64,000 bases of DNA from Lachnospiraceae bacterium (GTDB lineage Bacteria; Bacillota; Clostridia; Lachnospirales; Lachnospiraceae). Below are positions 42,701 through 49,773 of the stretch, in pieces (position 1 is the first letter of the stretch; each line of letters begins with the position of its first letter). The position numbers and the translations under genes are program-made. The notes below the pieces were generated by a model that saw only the letters and a list, made by a program, of their open reading frames with translations, searched no databases and was not told where the DNA came from. The stretch is taken from contig SVEY01000001.1 of NCBI GenBank assembly GCA_015057165.1, positions 26,580 through 90,579 on the forward strand, written 5' to 3'.

Positions 42701-43551
42701 ATGGATATACTATGAAGTATGCACTTAGTGCTAGTGAAGACAAAGTTCCTTCTGATGCAAAGTTCTCTGAAGAGATACCTAAGGGATATGATGCGGGAAC
42801 ATACTATGTATGGTATAAGCCGGTTGGTGACGCTTATCATGATAGTCTGCCGGCAACATGTATCAAGGTAGTGATTGCTCCTGGAGTTGAACCGGGTGGT
42901 AATTACGAAGATGTTCCTGTTACACCGGGTGAAGTGACTGATATAACGGGTACAGATGACGCACCGGAAGAATCAGACCCTAATAATGCACACATTGATA
43001 ATCCGGAGGATTTACCGTTTGACGATGATGATATTGCAATGGGTGTTAATGTATGGGTTAAGGTAACTCCTTTAGATGTAAGTAAAGTACCTGAATCTGA
43101 GAGGATTAAGATTGCTCAGGCAAGTCAGGGATACAATGTTGCTTCGTACTTTGATATTAAAGTCTATGCTAAAATTGGCTTGTTAGAACCTATCCAGATA
43201 AAAGACTCAATCCTTCCTATCTTGGTAAGCTTTAATTCTAACAACTTATTAAGAGGCAACAAGACAGACTTTGGCATTGTCAGAATGCATGACGGTGTGG
43301 CTAGCTTTTTGAATATTATATATAACAATGATACGGATAGGTTGATATTTGCATCAACTAAATTCTCTACATATGCACTTGTATACAAAGATGTAAATGA
43401 TAATACGATTGACCCGGATAACCAGTCTAATACAGCGACGACAACGACGACAACGACAACGACCTATACTTTAAAGACTAAAGCGGCCAAGACCAAGGAT
43501 GAATTCAATATAGGATATGTATTCATGTCAATCATAGACAAACTGTTCTAA
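33796..43551 (+). CDS. Giant secreted protein: signal peptide, N/S/T-rich stalk, four beta-helix modules, PI-PLC-X-like domain, Cna-B-like and Ig-like repeats
   Basis: Signal peptide MKRAAAFLLVLCMVVTLIPSVAMAKE after AAGGAG RBS. Repeated GGAIY/NNT motifs. PI-PLC-like MAGISGERYLNEFNMPVSHDSSM...IRKFDLRL...MCHGK...ETIILELSDELDYDY. Cna-B-like GNINWIDDDNKDNTRPRYVTVSLYEQ. ORF track start 33775. Confidence 0.88.
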   Translation: MKRAAAFLLVLCMVVTLIPSVAMAKESDVNTTTDSTNSTTNSTYNDTDGADTDSKSISTKTDSTTNSTTNSTTNSTTNTTNSTSNSTTNSTNSTSNSTSNSTTNSTKNLSDEEKEKYPEFTPLPYIIDGVIVNVSAPAGVFPKGAILKVTKVDGDSKRISDEAVTKINDKNKITAKSYTYDIKVYDKDGKTELQPKDGANVNVSFKSAKVSDVNLDTEVYHINEELIPEDDNKFDAKDDNLDKAKADINAVVDDSRRIKLSANKLSVLEDKDIMKSTEYDSRVLFDAIKDDSTAVVESNSFSYYTVNFTYDSMNYNLYGSDKVSVDVIKDHLGLVGTVQSATSSDPNLFEVTDNAGKYYITPKQAFDNNTLTVRINDTDYVINISAYVSAGTSASTWTDLQYLLNTCDDGTVIQLTDNIIGSDDYLKLNRGINVVIDLNGCTIDRNCDSNKGSDGHVIQIENGSLTINDSSTGNAGKITGGYANNGGGIYIKEDATVTINGGTITTNHADTDGGAIYCKGTLIMTGGVIQNNTAGDTAGAIYAADENSRIDIRNASINNNTSENKGGAFNLHISNDSVLDNCTIENNTSTDDYGGAIYMDAHGKTLTINKCNINDNTADDDGGAIYLQSGTINVTGGSFSDNESKNDSGAVKVTDNTTFTATGTTFNANTADSEEGGAIKNVGNATLTDCTFTSNSAAKEGGALWNDGTLTVNNCKFTGNSCAQKGGAIYSDDKLIINDVDMQNNSSRGNGGGIFVGGSSETVDISGDLIIRDNDAEDGKNIYLRKDRKLKLTNAITPNTEIHLTMEKNTGVCIESYTQYMPVVTPIDENAPFNFIKSDNGLGVRRSGDNVEFYSGWKHVQEMIDDAPEGGTVTLYGDYKAALDDEPLKLTTNKSITLDLAGHTLDRNRGDDDESDGHVIDVNKGHLTITDSSTNRTGTITGGFATDGGGIVIGGEAKCTITGGNIKGNNAREGGAGIYNYGTLIITGDNAHHVVISENYAGQQYGGGIRCHSSGTVSLAYVDITQNHAKKQGGGLYLDMNADATFDHCYINENSSNEYAGGLSMTSEGDKLTITNSEINNNYAKSGIGGIYLEKGEMDIQASKISNNVSDKDAGGIKVNPGCTCDVSSSSLIQANRANGGEGGGIKNHGTASLRNCSVLDNYSSAQGGGIYNNDAGGVGATFKLYGVDVQNNNANGAGGGIYNNASMTFNDDDHSTATNTITGNKSNYAGGGVYTDASASTNLSYTNKITGNTEGCGNDLYVNNSSDNIPMYSNTATVGSDPIYIDCSDKDKNVVGKNGGFSGTEPFKAPVGIDVSLDGSGEYIKLNAGRWNNLQTTIDNASDSDTINLDKSYTAGSSDTCLYVRGNKHVTINLNGLVIDRNRTSKDDNGMVFNIESGSALTIKDSSENNVGIIKGGFAKKGGAFMVNEGASLNIESGTITGNKADVDGGAVYVQGSLSVTGGVFANNYADDTGGAIYCDEKGIISLKNATFTGNSSDNSGGALNLNPDPDAYIAFEIYDCTFSNNNSDDNGGAIRLASKKTTLDIKRTNFENNFSSDDGGAIYIHNGKVLMEGGKFTGNTTDNDSGAVKVTDKTKFTANSVEFSNNTANKEEAGAVKVFGEAELVNCQIHDNVATQQGGALYVDDDGILKINNCTIYKNNTAQAGGAIYANGSAKVYLSGSSTGVDIEGNNAQIGGGIYCGEDVDFYIQDKIIVKDNTSTSRGKDYYGHGYLDLSGPMQSGSEIYVEIGDDTGRFTKNYSKYNDSDDPNTFFKSSLNYDVYKEDGEVYLGSSWSDLEKQFKNAADGSTITITQNYTAKDGDGPLTVDGKNITVNLNGFILNRHLDDDEDRGHVFRVVNNATLTINDSTNNGIITGGYANNGGAINIDGNSTVNINGGIIKGNNASEDGGAIYVNKGTLNISGGTIELNEATNGAAIFLDGGDKAKLYITGGEINNNTASKKAGGIYVETGSAINISGSPKIHGNNAKSSKDIYLDKNMLINITGVLNGAKIVADTYSGEGIITSGYGANNTEKSPSKYFSSAEGYAVNLTNNEVALGYASQGETDLQKAFVDPGDQIETDIDKLSSSNWMAGISGERYLNEFNMPVSHDSSMNNIESKIFDWTTWVPGAFSHKLAKTQIRYINEQMNEGIRKFDLRLNPVYKKFKVYPFPGYYWEDDGENLFMCHGKTKYGTIQALDPDDDYLKFNTILDWSKEFLREHPTETIILELSDELDYDYQNKYWTDETYARAGRILSDFSREKNPATGESYLYKEAEAESYLEPYTHMPQLKDCRGKIVIMSKNDYLDKTGGMTLDSVGVKSWSGQSYKISPTEKITETQQHYKELEESFGKDVDNPLKLTVDTGEPCANYVWSFALNVTNQENDTEYVMRRIAPGVDCAPYEYAETVNNELFGDGKLFAQSGATNKTGTYLGWVSMDGATEKYAYQVWRTNFPHDGEFPELTSNYVTVTMEVPPDLKALGYEDQVFPVLKGTTITIPDNIFKNLDGRYLSSWRNYIADAPQLHYYPGEKVKVVTDMLFKPVFLKEGMVPVSIEWQDGNNVDGLRAAKIPFEITPDGKAPYSISVSEDQNYRTYVNINDIADISKIKPKWPGVPISPITPYGVDGQATYKYEVRYDKSLGYVFKFIHTSDNRKDIEGNINWIDDDNKDNTRPRYVTVSLYEQNAATPKQVATVIPDTSGVWKYSFKDIPQYSSGNKIDYYIKVDSIDGYTTHIDGYDVTNVLKTLNKAVDGFIIFDDGFNTNLKRPKNVKVQLYANDVKKAEETVNASKVVVPFYFDNTPPSDSRGREINYSVTQSAIEGYNTTVTKSDSGVIIIYNKYNNPDRPICKVNAYSSNKECKASIVEPEVSPSSLTKEFNKDTTVTVKAQSKYGYKFLGWYKANSVEGEQVTSYGELLSEDKEYDFKVAADTNVVAIYEPNIVELMKPTGISGLTANKTSQELLRIPLLPLPDGYTMKYALSASEDKVPSDAKFSEEIPKGYDAGTYYVWYKPVGDAYHDSLPATCIKVVIAPGVEPGGNYEDVPVTPGEVTDITGTDDAPEESDPNNAHIDNPEDLPFDDDDIAMGVNVWVKVTPLDVSKVPESERIKIAQASQGYNVASYFDIKVYAKIGLLEPIQIKDSILPILVSFNSNNLLRGNKTDFGIVRMHDGVASFLNIIYNNDTDRLIFASTKFSTYALVYKDVNDNTIDPDNQSNTATTTTTTTTTYTLKTKAAKTKDEFNIGYVFMSIIDKLF
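33975..34116 (+). repeat. In-frame S/T/N-coding tandem microsatellite
   Basis: Many near-identical (acgacgaattcc)n / actaattct units encoding TTNSTTNSTTNST. Confidence 0.88.
34981..39975 (+). repeat. Four tandem ~1.4-kb beta-helix modules within the giant gene (last one shorter)
   Basis: Each opens W.(D/N)LQ...GT(V/I).L...LDLNG..(I/L)DRN.....(G/H)V(I/F)...LTI.DSS...G.I.GG.A..GG. Module starts near 34981, 36361, 37789 and 39178. Confidence 0.82.
40066..41152 (+). other. PI-PLC-X-like catalytic domain within the giant protein
   Basis: Candidate catalytic His/Asp in SHDS (His codon 40123), Arg in FDLRL (codon 40267), His in CHGK (codon 40354); C-terminal half TYLGWVSMDGATEKYAYQVWRTNF resembles the late PI-PLC barrel strands. 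Confidence 0.75.
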
Positions 43552-43561
43552 ATCTAACAGA

Positions 43562-43587
43562 GGGGGGTGACAAACGTGTCACCTCCC
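43562..43587 (+). terminator. Hairpin after the giant gene
   Basis: GGGGGGTGACA-aacg-TGTCACCTCCC; no uninterrupted T tract. Confidence 0.55.
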
Positions 43588-43734
43588 TTCTTCATTGTAG
43601 TATTATTGTTATAATGAGATTGTTATATTTTATCATAATTTTATAATCATACTTTATTTTCATATGCTATTAGAAATAGAATTGTGTTATAATACTTGAC
43701 GATAGCGTATACGTATTTATATAGGAGAAAGAAT

Positions 43735-44448
43735 ATGAAAAAATTATCAATTGCAAAAGAATTATCATCTAACTCATATCCAGGCAGAGGAATTGTTATA
43801 GGCAAGTCGCCTAACGGCAAATTCGCTGTATGCGGATATTTTATAATGGGAAGAAGTGCTAACAGCCGTAATCGTATTTTTGTGGAAGATGGTGAGGGGA
43901 TAAGAACTCAGGCTTTCGATGAATCTAAGATGGAAGATCCTTCTCTTATAATCTATTCACCTGTAAGAGTGCTTGGCAATAAGACAATTGTGACAAATGG
44001 CGACCAGACTGATACTATCTACGAGGGAATGGATAAGCAACAGACATTTGAACAGTCCCTTCGTTCAAGGAAGTTCGAGCCGGATGCTCCTAACTTAACA
44101 CCGAGAATCTCAGGAATAATGCATATAGACAATGGTACATATAACTATGCTATGTCTATTCTTAAGAGTAATAACGGTGATGATTCTTCCTGCAACAGAT
44201 ATACATTTGCATATGAGAATCCTGCTGCAGGTGAAGGTCGTTTTATTCATACTTATATGCAGGATGGAAGCCCACTACCAAGTTTTGAAGGTGAGCCGAA
44301 GCTTGTTGATGTAGTTGATGACATTGACGAATATACCAAGATGTTATGGGATAATCTTAATGAAGATAATAAGGTGTCGTTATTTGTAAGATATATCAAC
44401 ATTGCAGACGGTACATATGAGAGTAGAATTGTTAATAAGAATAAATAA
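43735..44448 (+). CDS. Stand-alone IMP cyclohydrolase (PurO-like family)
   Basis: NSYPGRGIVIGKSPNGKFAVCGYFIMGRSANSRNRIF; adjacent to AICAR transformylase; ATG 43735 within ORF 43696..44448. Confidence 0.85.
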   Translation: MKKLSIAKELSSNSYPGRGIVIGKSPNGKFAVCGYFIMGRSANSRNRIFVEDGEGIRTQAFDESKMEDPSLIIYSPVRVLGNKTIVTNGDQTDTIYEGMDKQQTFEQSLRSRKFEPDAPNLTPRISGIMHIDNGTYNYAMSILKSNNGDDSSCNRYTFAYENPAAGEGRFIHTYMQDGSPLPSFEGEPKLVDVVDDIDEYTKMLWDNLNEDNKVSLFVRYINIADGTYESRIVNKNK

Positions 44449-44485
44449 TAGTTCTGCTTATAAAATTGTAATTAGGAGGATAATC

Positions 44486-45664
44486 ATGAACGAATTAGAA
44501 CTTAAGTATGGCTGTAATCCTAATCAGAAGCCATCAAGAATATTTATGGAAGAGGGCGAGCTACCTATCAAAGTGCTTAGTGGCAAGCCGGGATATATCA
44601 ATTTCCTTGATGCTTTTAACGGCTGGCAGCTTGTAAGTGAGCTTAAGAAAGCCACAGGACTTCCTGCCGCAACTTCATTTAAGCACGTATCTCCTGCTGG
44701 AGCAGCGGTTGGACTTCCGCTATCCGATGTAGAGAAGAAGATATACTGGGTTGATGATATGGACTTTGAATTCACACCCCTTGCCAACGCATATGCAAGA
44801 GCAAGAGGAGCTGATAGAATGTCATCATTTGGCGACTTTATATCACTGTCTGATGTATGTGATAAGGAGACTGCCCTTATTATTAAGAGAGAGGTATCAG
44901 ACGGTGTTATCGCTCCCGGATATACTGATGAAGCATTAGAGATACTTAAGCAGAAGAAAAAAGGTAATTATAATGTAATTGAGATTGATCCGAATTATGT
45001 ACCTAAGGAGTTAGAGCGAAAGGAAGTATTTGGAATTACATTTGAACAGGGGAGAAATGAGCTTAAGATTGATGATGATTTCTTCTCTGATATCGTTACT
45101 AAGAACAAAGATTTAACCAAGCAGGCTAAAATTGACCTTGCTATAGCTATGATTACTCTTAAGTATACACAATCTAATTCCGTATGTTATGCAAAAGATG
45201 GTCAGGCTATTGGTATTGGTGCTGGTCAACAATCTAGAATTCACTGTACGCGTCTTGCAGGAAGCAAAGCCGATAACTGGTGGCTTCGTCAATCACCGCA
45301 AGTGCTTAATCTTCCTTTTAAGGATGATGTTAAGAGAGTAGATAGAGATAATGCTATAGACCTATATATCGGCGAGGATTATATGGATATCCTATCTGAT
45401 GGCGCATGGGAGAATGTATTTACAACTAAGCCAGAAGTGTTTACAAGAGAGGCTAAGAGAGAGTGGCTTGACAAGATGGAAGGTGTATCTCTTGGCTCAG
45501 ATGCATTTTTCCCATTTGGTGATAATATTGAGAGGGCTCATAGAAGCGGTGTTAAATATGTGGCTGAACCCGGCGGCTCAATAAGAGATGACAATGTAAT
45601 AGAGACTTGTGATAAATACAATATGGTAATGGCATTTACAGGAATCAGGTTGTTCCATCACTAA
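44486..45664 (+). CDS. Stand-alone phosphoribosylaminoimidazolecarboxamide (AICAR) formyltransferase
   Basis: LKYGCNPNQKPSR, SFKHVSPAGAAVGLPL, YTQSNSVCYAKDGQAIGIGAGQQSRIHCTRLAG, AEPGGSIRDD; lacks the PurH N-terminal cyclohydrolase domain. Confidence 0.93.
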   Translation: MNELELKYGCNPNQKPSRIFMEEGELPIKVLSGKPGYINFLDAFNGWQLVSELKKATGLPAATSFKHVSPAGAAVGLPLSDVEKKIYWVDDMDFEFTPLANAYARARGADRMSSFGDFISLSDVCDKETALIIKREVSDGVIAPGYTDEALEILKQKKKGNYNVIEIDPNYVPKELERKEVFGITFEQGRNELKIDDDFFSDIVTKNKDLTKQAKIDLAIAMITLKYTQSNSVCYAKDGQAIGIGAGQQSRIHCTRLAGSKADNWWLRQSPQVLNLPFKDDVKRVDRDNAIDLYIGEDYMDILSDGAWENVFTTKPEVFTREAKREWLDKMEGVSLGSDAFFPFGDNIERAHRSGVKYVAEPGGSIRDDNVIETCDKYNMVMAFTGIRLFHH

Positions 45665-45686
45665 TAATTGTTTGATTGATTAATGT

Positions 45687-45719
45687 ACTCCCTACTGCGC
45701 AATGCGGTGGGGAGTTTTT
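45687..45719 (+). terminator. Rho-independent terminator
   Basis: ACTCCCTACTGC-gcaat-GCGGTGGGGAGTTTTT, 12-bp stem with wobbles. Confidence 0.9.
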
Positions 45720-45722
45720 GTA

Positions 45723-45773
45723 TTGACATATATCAGTATATTGATATAATAAGAATATATCAGTATACTGATA
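45723..45773 (+). promoter_or_regulatory. Promoter with two palindromic operators for XRE/nucleotidyltransferase pair
   Basis: -35 TTGACA (45723-45728), -10 TATAAT (45745-45750). Operators TATCAGTATAtTGATA (45731-45746) and perfect palindrome TATCAGTATACTGATA (45758-45773). Confidence 0.82.
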
Positions 45774-45785
45774 CAAGGAGTTATT

Positions 45786-46325
45786 ATGTTAATAGACTAT
45801 TTGCAGGACAATAATATTAGTATATATGAATTGAGTAAAGACAGCGGTGTAGCTTACAGTACCTTGCATAACATTGCTACAGGCAAGCAACACATTGACA
45901 GATGTAGTGTAGGTCATCTTAAGCGTATAGCTGATTGTCTGTCAATGAACATGGATAGATGTTATGAGATATGCAGGGTGTATACAGCCAATGATTTTGA
46001 AATATTTAAGAGCAATGTGTGTCATGATGTCAAGAGAAGAGGAGATTTAGGATTTATCGGTTATATGATTGAATCGGATGACATCATGATTAATTGGGAG
46101 AATGATAGGAAAGAACAGGCTATGTATTTGTTATCTATGCTTGATTATTTATCCAATATTAATGATATCCCTCTTGCCAACAGATATGACAATATCAGAC
46201 AGTATAGAATTGAGCCTCCAATTGTACCGTTATCGGTTAATATGAGTGATGTTAATTATGATAATTCAATTAAGGAATTCAGAGATCATGGGATAATTGA
46301 GGGGGATATAAGGGATGTATGCTAA
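45786..46325 (+). CDS. XRE-family HTH regulator, putative antitoxin
   Basis: N-terminal HTH LQDNNISIYELSKDSGVAYSTLHNIATGKQHIDRCSVGHLKRIADCL; overlaps next gene by 11 nt. Confidence 0.82.
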   Translation: MLIDYLQDNNISIYELSKDSGVAYSTLHNIATGKQHIDRCSVGHLKRIADCLSMNMDRCYEICRVYTANDFEIFKSNVCHDVKRRGDLGFIGYMIESDDIMINWENDRKEQAMYLLSMLDYLSNINDIPLANRYDNIRQYRIEPPIVPLSVNMSDVNYDNSIKEFRDHGIIEGDIRDVC

Positions 46326-47034
46326 GACGTTAGACCGTAGTATCATCAACAATGCGCTTAATCTTTTAAGCAAAGATATCAAGAAGACATATGGTCGTAA
46401 AGCAGTGGTTGAGATAGTAATTGTTGGAGGTGCATCTATTACGCTTAATTACTCTTTTAGGCAAGGAACAACTGATATTGACGCCCTTGTATCTGATGGC
46501 TTGTATTCTATCAAGGAATCTGTGTACAGAGTTGCTGAGCAGATTGGTCTTCCGGATGACTGGCTTAATAACGATTTTACCAAGACGTCATCATACTCTA
46601 GAAGACTTATTGGTTGTAGTACCTATTATAAGACGTATAATCAGGTACTACATGTTAGAGTTGTTAAGAATGAGTATCTTATTGCAACTAAGCTTGTATC
46701 GGCTCGTAAGTACAAGAATGACTTGTCGGATATTGTAGGCATTATAAATGAGAATCCTAAGATTACACGCAAAATGATAGAATCAGCAGTCACAGAGATA
46801 TATGGTGATGTATCTTATGTTGATAGACAGATGTGGGACTTTCTGGATAAATGCTTTGATAATCATTCAATTAATGATTATCGCAATATATCTCTAATGG
46901 AGCTTAACAATAAGAGCAAGCTTGTGCATTTTGAGGCACAGAATGAAGATGTACTTCGTAAGGATAATGTGGATGAAATTATTAAAATACTGAATGAAAA
47001 GGGCTTTGATTCAGACGACAAGGAACTTCCTTGA
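46315..47034 (+). CDS. Nucleotidyltransferase-fold protein (DUF6036/AbiEii-like), putative toxin
   Basis: VEIVIVGGASITLNYSFRQGTTDIDAL (GG[A/S] + TxDID motif); coupled to upstream HTH gene. Confidence 0.78.
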   Translation: MYAKTLDRSIINNALNLLSKDIKKTYGRKAVVEIVIVGGASITLNYSFRQGTTDIDALVSDGLYSIKESVYRVAEQIGLPDDWLNNDFTKTSSYSRRLIGCSTYYKTYNQVLHVRVVKNEYLIATKLVSARKYKNDLSDIVGIINENPKITRKMIESAVTEIYGDVSYVDRQMWDFLDKCFDNHSINDYRNISLMELNNKSKLVHFEAQNEDVLRKDNVDEIIKILNEKGFDSDDKELP

Positions 47035-48264
47035 CAGCTCCGAAGTAACCTCTTTATTCGTCTTGCCCGCAAGTATCATATTATAGATTCTTGTGGCGCC
47101 TATGTCTGTTGATATTAGCTTTAAGACTGATGAATTATCATATGATGATTCTTTGAAGCTATATTCCAAAGCGTCATTATACGAAGTGAAGTAGGGAAGA
47201 GTACACCTTTCCTTGATATCGGACATAAGCATAGAACCGATATCATTGAATCCAAGTATATAGATATACGGTATGCAAGGGAGTATTCTGCCGTCAATGT
47301 CTTCATACAGGTCGTTGGTTATATCTAGCAGAACATGACTGAGAGCTCTTGATATTCGTGTCTCGGTAGTATTCTTGCTTTTGATAAGACTTCGAAATGA
47401 AGTAAGATTTGTGAAGCTATGAAGCTCGTTATTTATTCTATTAGACAATTCTTTTTTACAATCCTTGTATTCTGTAAGATTACCCTGTAATAATTTGTAT
47501 CCCAGCATAGGGGATACGTCATCAGGATATAAGAAAGCGTTATCATTATAGAACCGCTTGTAGCTGTTATATGCCTGATTAGGGACAGTGTCCTTAATAG
47601 TATCTATATTGCCACTTTGAATGGCATTTCTTATTGCGCTTGCACTTGCGATATTTCCTTCTATATTATTATCTTTATAAGAGGCACCAACACGTTTCAT
47701 ACATACAGGCGTAATATTACTGTTTAGTAGCTTAATTGCTTTGATATACTCAATTGCAAGGATATTGTTGGGCTTAGATAATATATCCCTGATACGTTCA
47801 CTGTCAGAATCCATAAAGCAGGATAATACAGCATTTTCACGAGAGGTAGGGTAGTTTTGACCTTTTTTTAAGGACGAAGTTAGAGTTTTGGTGTAAGAAT
47901 TAGTTTCATTTAATTCGCAATAAGCGATTTTAGTAAGAATATCTATATCATTATCTTCACAGGAGAACAAAAGGGTATCAACAATGCCAAGACTGTCCAA
48001 CACTTTAATACCCCCATAGGCGTATCCAAGTGCGGAGTCAGTTGCGGCATTAATGGGTATTTGTACAATAAGGTCAACTCCTAGTTCTAGCGCTATTTTT
48101 GTTCTTTCATATTTTGATAGTAGAGCTATCTCGCCACGCTGAGTAAAGTCTGGGCTAAGAGCAACAACAATTTTGTCAGAACCAAGAGTCTTTCTTGCAT
48201 AATCAATTTGTAATTTGTGTCCATTATGAAATGGATTATATTCACATATTATTCCTGTAATCAT
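47011..48264 (-). CDS. tmcAL: tRNA(Met) cytidine acetate ligase (YlbM family)
   Basis: MITGIICEYNPFHNGHKLQIDYARKTLGSDKIVVALSPDFTQRGEIALLSKYERTKIALELGVDLIVQIP. Confidence 0.95.
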   Translation of the reverse strand: MITGIICEYNPFHNGHKLQIDYARKTLGSDKIVVALSPDFTQRGEIALLSKYERTKIALELGVDLIVQIPINAATDSALGYAYGGIKVLDSLGIVDTLLFSCEDNDIDILTKIAYCELNETNSYTKTLTSSLKKGQNYPTSRENAVLSCFMDSDSERIRDILSKPNNILAIEYIKAIKLLNSNITPVCMKRVGASYKDNNIEGNIASASAIRNAIQSGNIDTIKDTVPNQAYNSYKRFYNDNAFLYPDDVSPMLGYKLLQGNLTEYKDCKKELSNRINNELHSFTNLTSFRSLIKSKNTTETRISRALSHVLLDITNDLYEDIDGRILPCIPYIYILGFNDIGSMLMSDIKERCTLPYFTSYNDALEYSFKESSYDNSSVLKLISTDIGATRIYNMILAGKTNKEVTSELSRKFLVV

Positions 48265-48396
48265 CTTTTTCCCGTTGTAAAATAAAAAAAGTTAGATTTA
48301 ATACTCAAATTGCTTGCTGTTATATATAAAATAATATAATATATTATAATATATTATACCATATTTAATAAATACTAATTTAAGGAGGTAAATGAT

Positions 48397-48918
48397 ATGG
48401 GTATAGCTAGTATTATTCTAGGAATATTAATTGCTGTGGCAGGTTTTCTTTGTCTGTTTACACCAATACTTACATTTTTTAGTATAGGATATTTTATTAT
48501 TATTCTATTCTTTATATATGGTATTTGGGCAATAATTAATTCTATAGTTACTAAGAGATATGGTATCTCGCTTGTTTTTGGTATTTTGAGTTTGATTGTG
48601 GGTATTGTTGGCCTTGTATATCCAGCAGATTTAACTCTTAGTACAGATGTGTTTATTCTGTTCTTGGCAGGTGGATGGTTTATTGCACAAGGAATCTTTT
48701 CTATTATCATGGCTTTCCAGCAAAAGAAACTAATAGGTTCGTTTGGATGGTTTGGATTAATAATGGGTATTCTTTCAATATTTGTAGGTGGATATTCTTT
48801 CTTCCAACCTGTAGCTATGATATTAACACTTGGAATTCTTGTTAGTATTTACTTTATTGAGACAGGATTCAGCCTTGTTTCACTTGGTACAATGTATAAC
48901 AGTTTAAAAAAGAAATAG
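48397..48918 (+). CDS. DUF308/HdeD-family membrane protein
   Basis: Six TM helices with repeated IxxGILSLIVGIVGLVYP and GILSIFVGGYSFFQPV patterns. Confidence 0.8.
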   Translation: MGIASIILGILIAVAGFLCLFTPILTFFSIGYFIIILFFIYGIWAIINSIVTKRYGISLVFGILSLIVGIVGLVYPADLTLSTDVFILFLAGGWFIAQGIFSIIMAFQQKKLIGSFGWFGLIMGILSIFVGGYSFFQPVAMILTLGILVSIYFIETGFSLVSLGTMYNSLKKK

Positions 48919-48973
48919 TTGTTAATAATATCTTTATGCTTACTTGCAATATGATGGGATTTCGCTATATAAT

Positions 48974-49690
48974 ATGACTATGTTTAATGTGATTGTTGAT
49001 TTTTTAGACAAATATCCTTTTTTATATTTTGCATTAAGGATTATATTGGCTGGTATATGTGGATTTGCAATAGGACTTGAGCGTTATGTTAATAATAAGT
49101 CGGCAGGAGTAAGGACACATGTTGTTGTGTGCTGTGCTGCAGCTCTCTTTATGTTAGTTTCCATATATGGATTCGAAGGTATCGAAGGGTTAACAGGCGT
49201 AAGAGGCGCCGATCCTTCTCGAATAGCTGCGCAGGTAGTAACAGGTATATCTTTCCTTGGTGCAGGTATGATATTCAAAGAAGGAGATACAATTAAAGGT
49301 CTAACAACTGCTGCAGGTGTATGGTCTACTGCGGCTATAGGTCTTGCTATTGGCGCAGGAATGTATTTTATTTCTATATTTGTTACTGCATTTATAATTA
49401 TATTTATGATTATTGTATCAAGGTCAGGTCTTGTAGGCGGAAGAGACAATGCAGTTGATTATAAGATTAATATGACTGTTGCTGCTGGTAAGAATTTTCA
49501 TTCAGTCATTAATGATAAAGCTGATGAATTAGATTCTCAGATTACCAAGATGAGAATATCTAAGAATGAGAATGGTACAGTAACTTATGATTTTACTTTA
49601 CATACACCGGGAAATGTTGATTCAACACAGCTTGCGCTTTTTATAGAGGAACATAGCGAGATTATTGATATTTCTGCTGATACAAAGTAA
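48974..49690 (+). CDS. MgtC/SapB family membrane protein
   Basis: GFAIGLERYVNNKSAGVRTHVVVCCAAALFML; DPSRIAAQVVTGISFLGAGMIFKEGDTIKGLTTAAGVWSTAAIG. Confidence 0.93.
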   Translation: MTMFNVIVDFLDKYPFLYFALRIILAGICGFAIGLERYVNNKSAGVRTHVVVCCAAALFMLVSIYGFEGIEGLTGVRGADPSRIAAQVVTGISFLGAGMIFKEGDTIKGLTTAAGVWSTAAIGLAIGAGMYFISIFVTAFIIIFMIIVSRSGLVGGRDNAVDYKINMTVAAGKNFHSVINDKADELDSQITKMRISKNENGTVTYDFTLHTPGNVDSTQLALFIEEHSEIIDISADTK

Positions 49691-49773
49691 ATATTTGATT
49701 AGATTATTCGTAGATGATATACTTTAATAAGTTTGTGATTATGTCACTAAAAATAATGGATAGGAGAGTTTAG

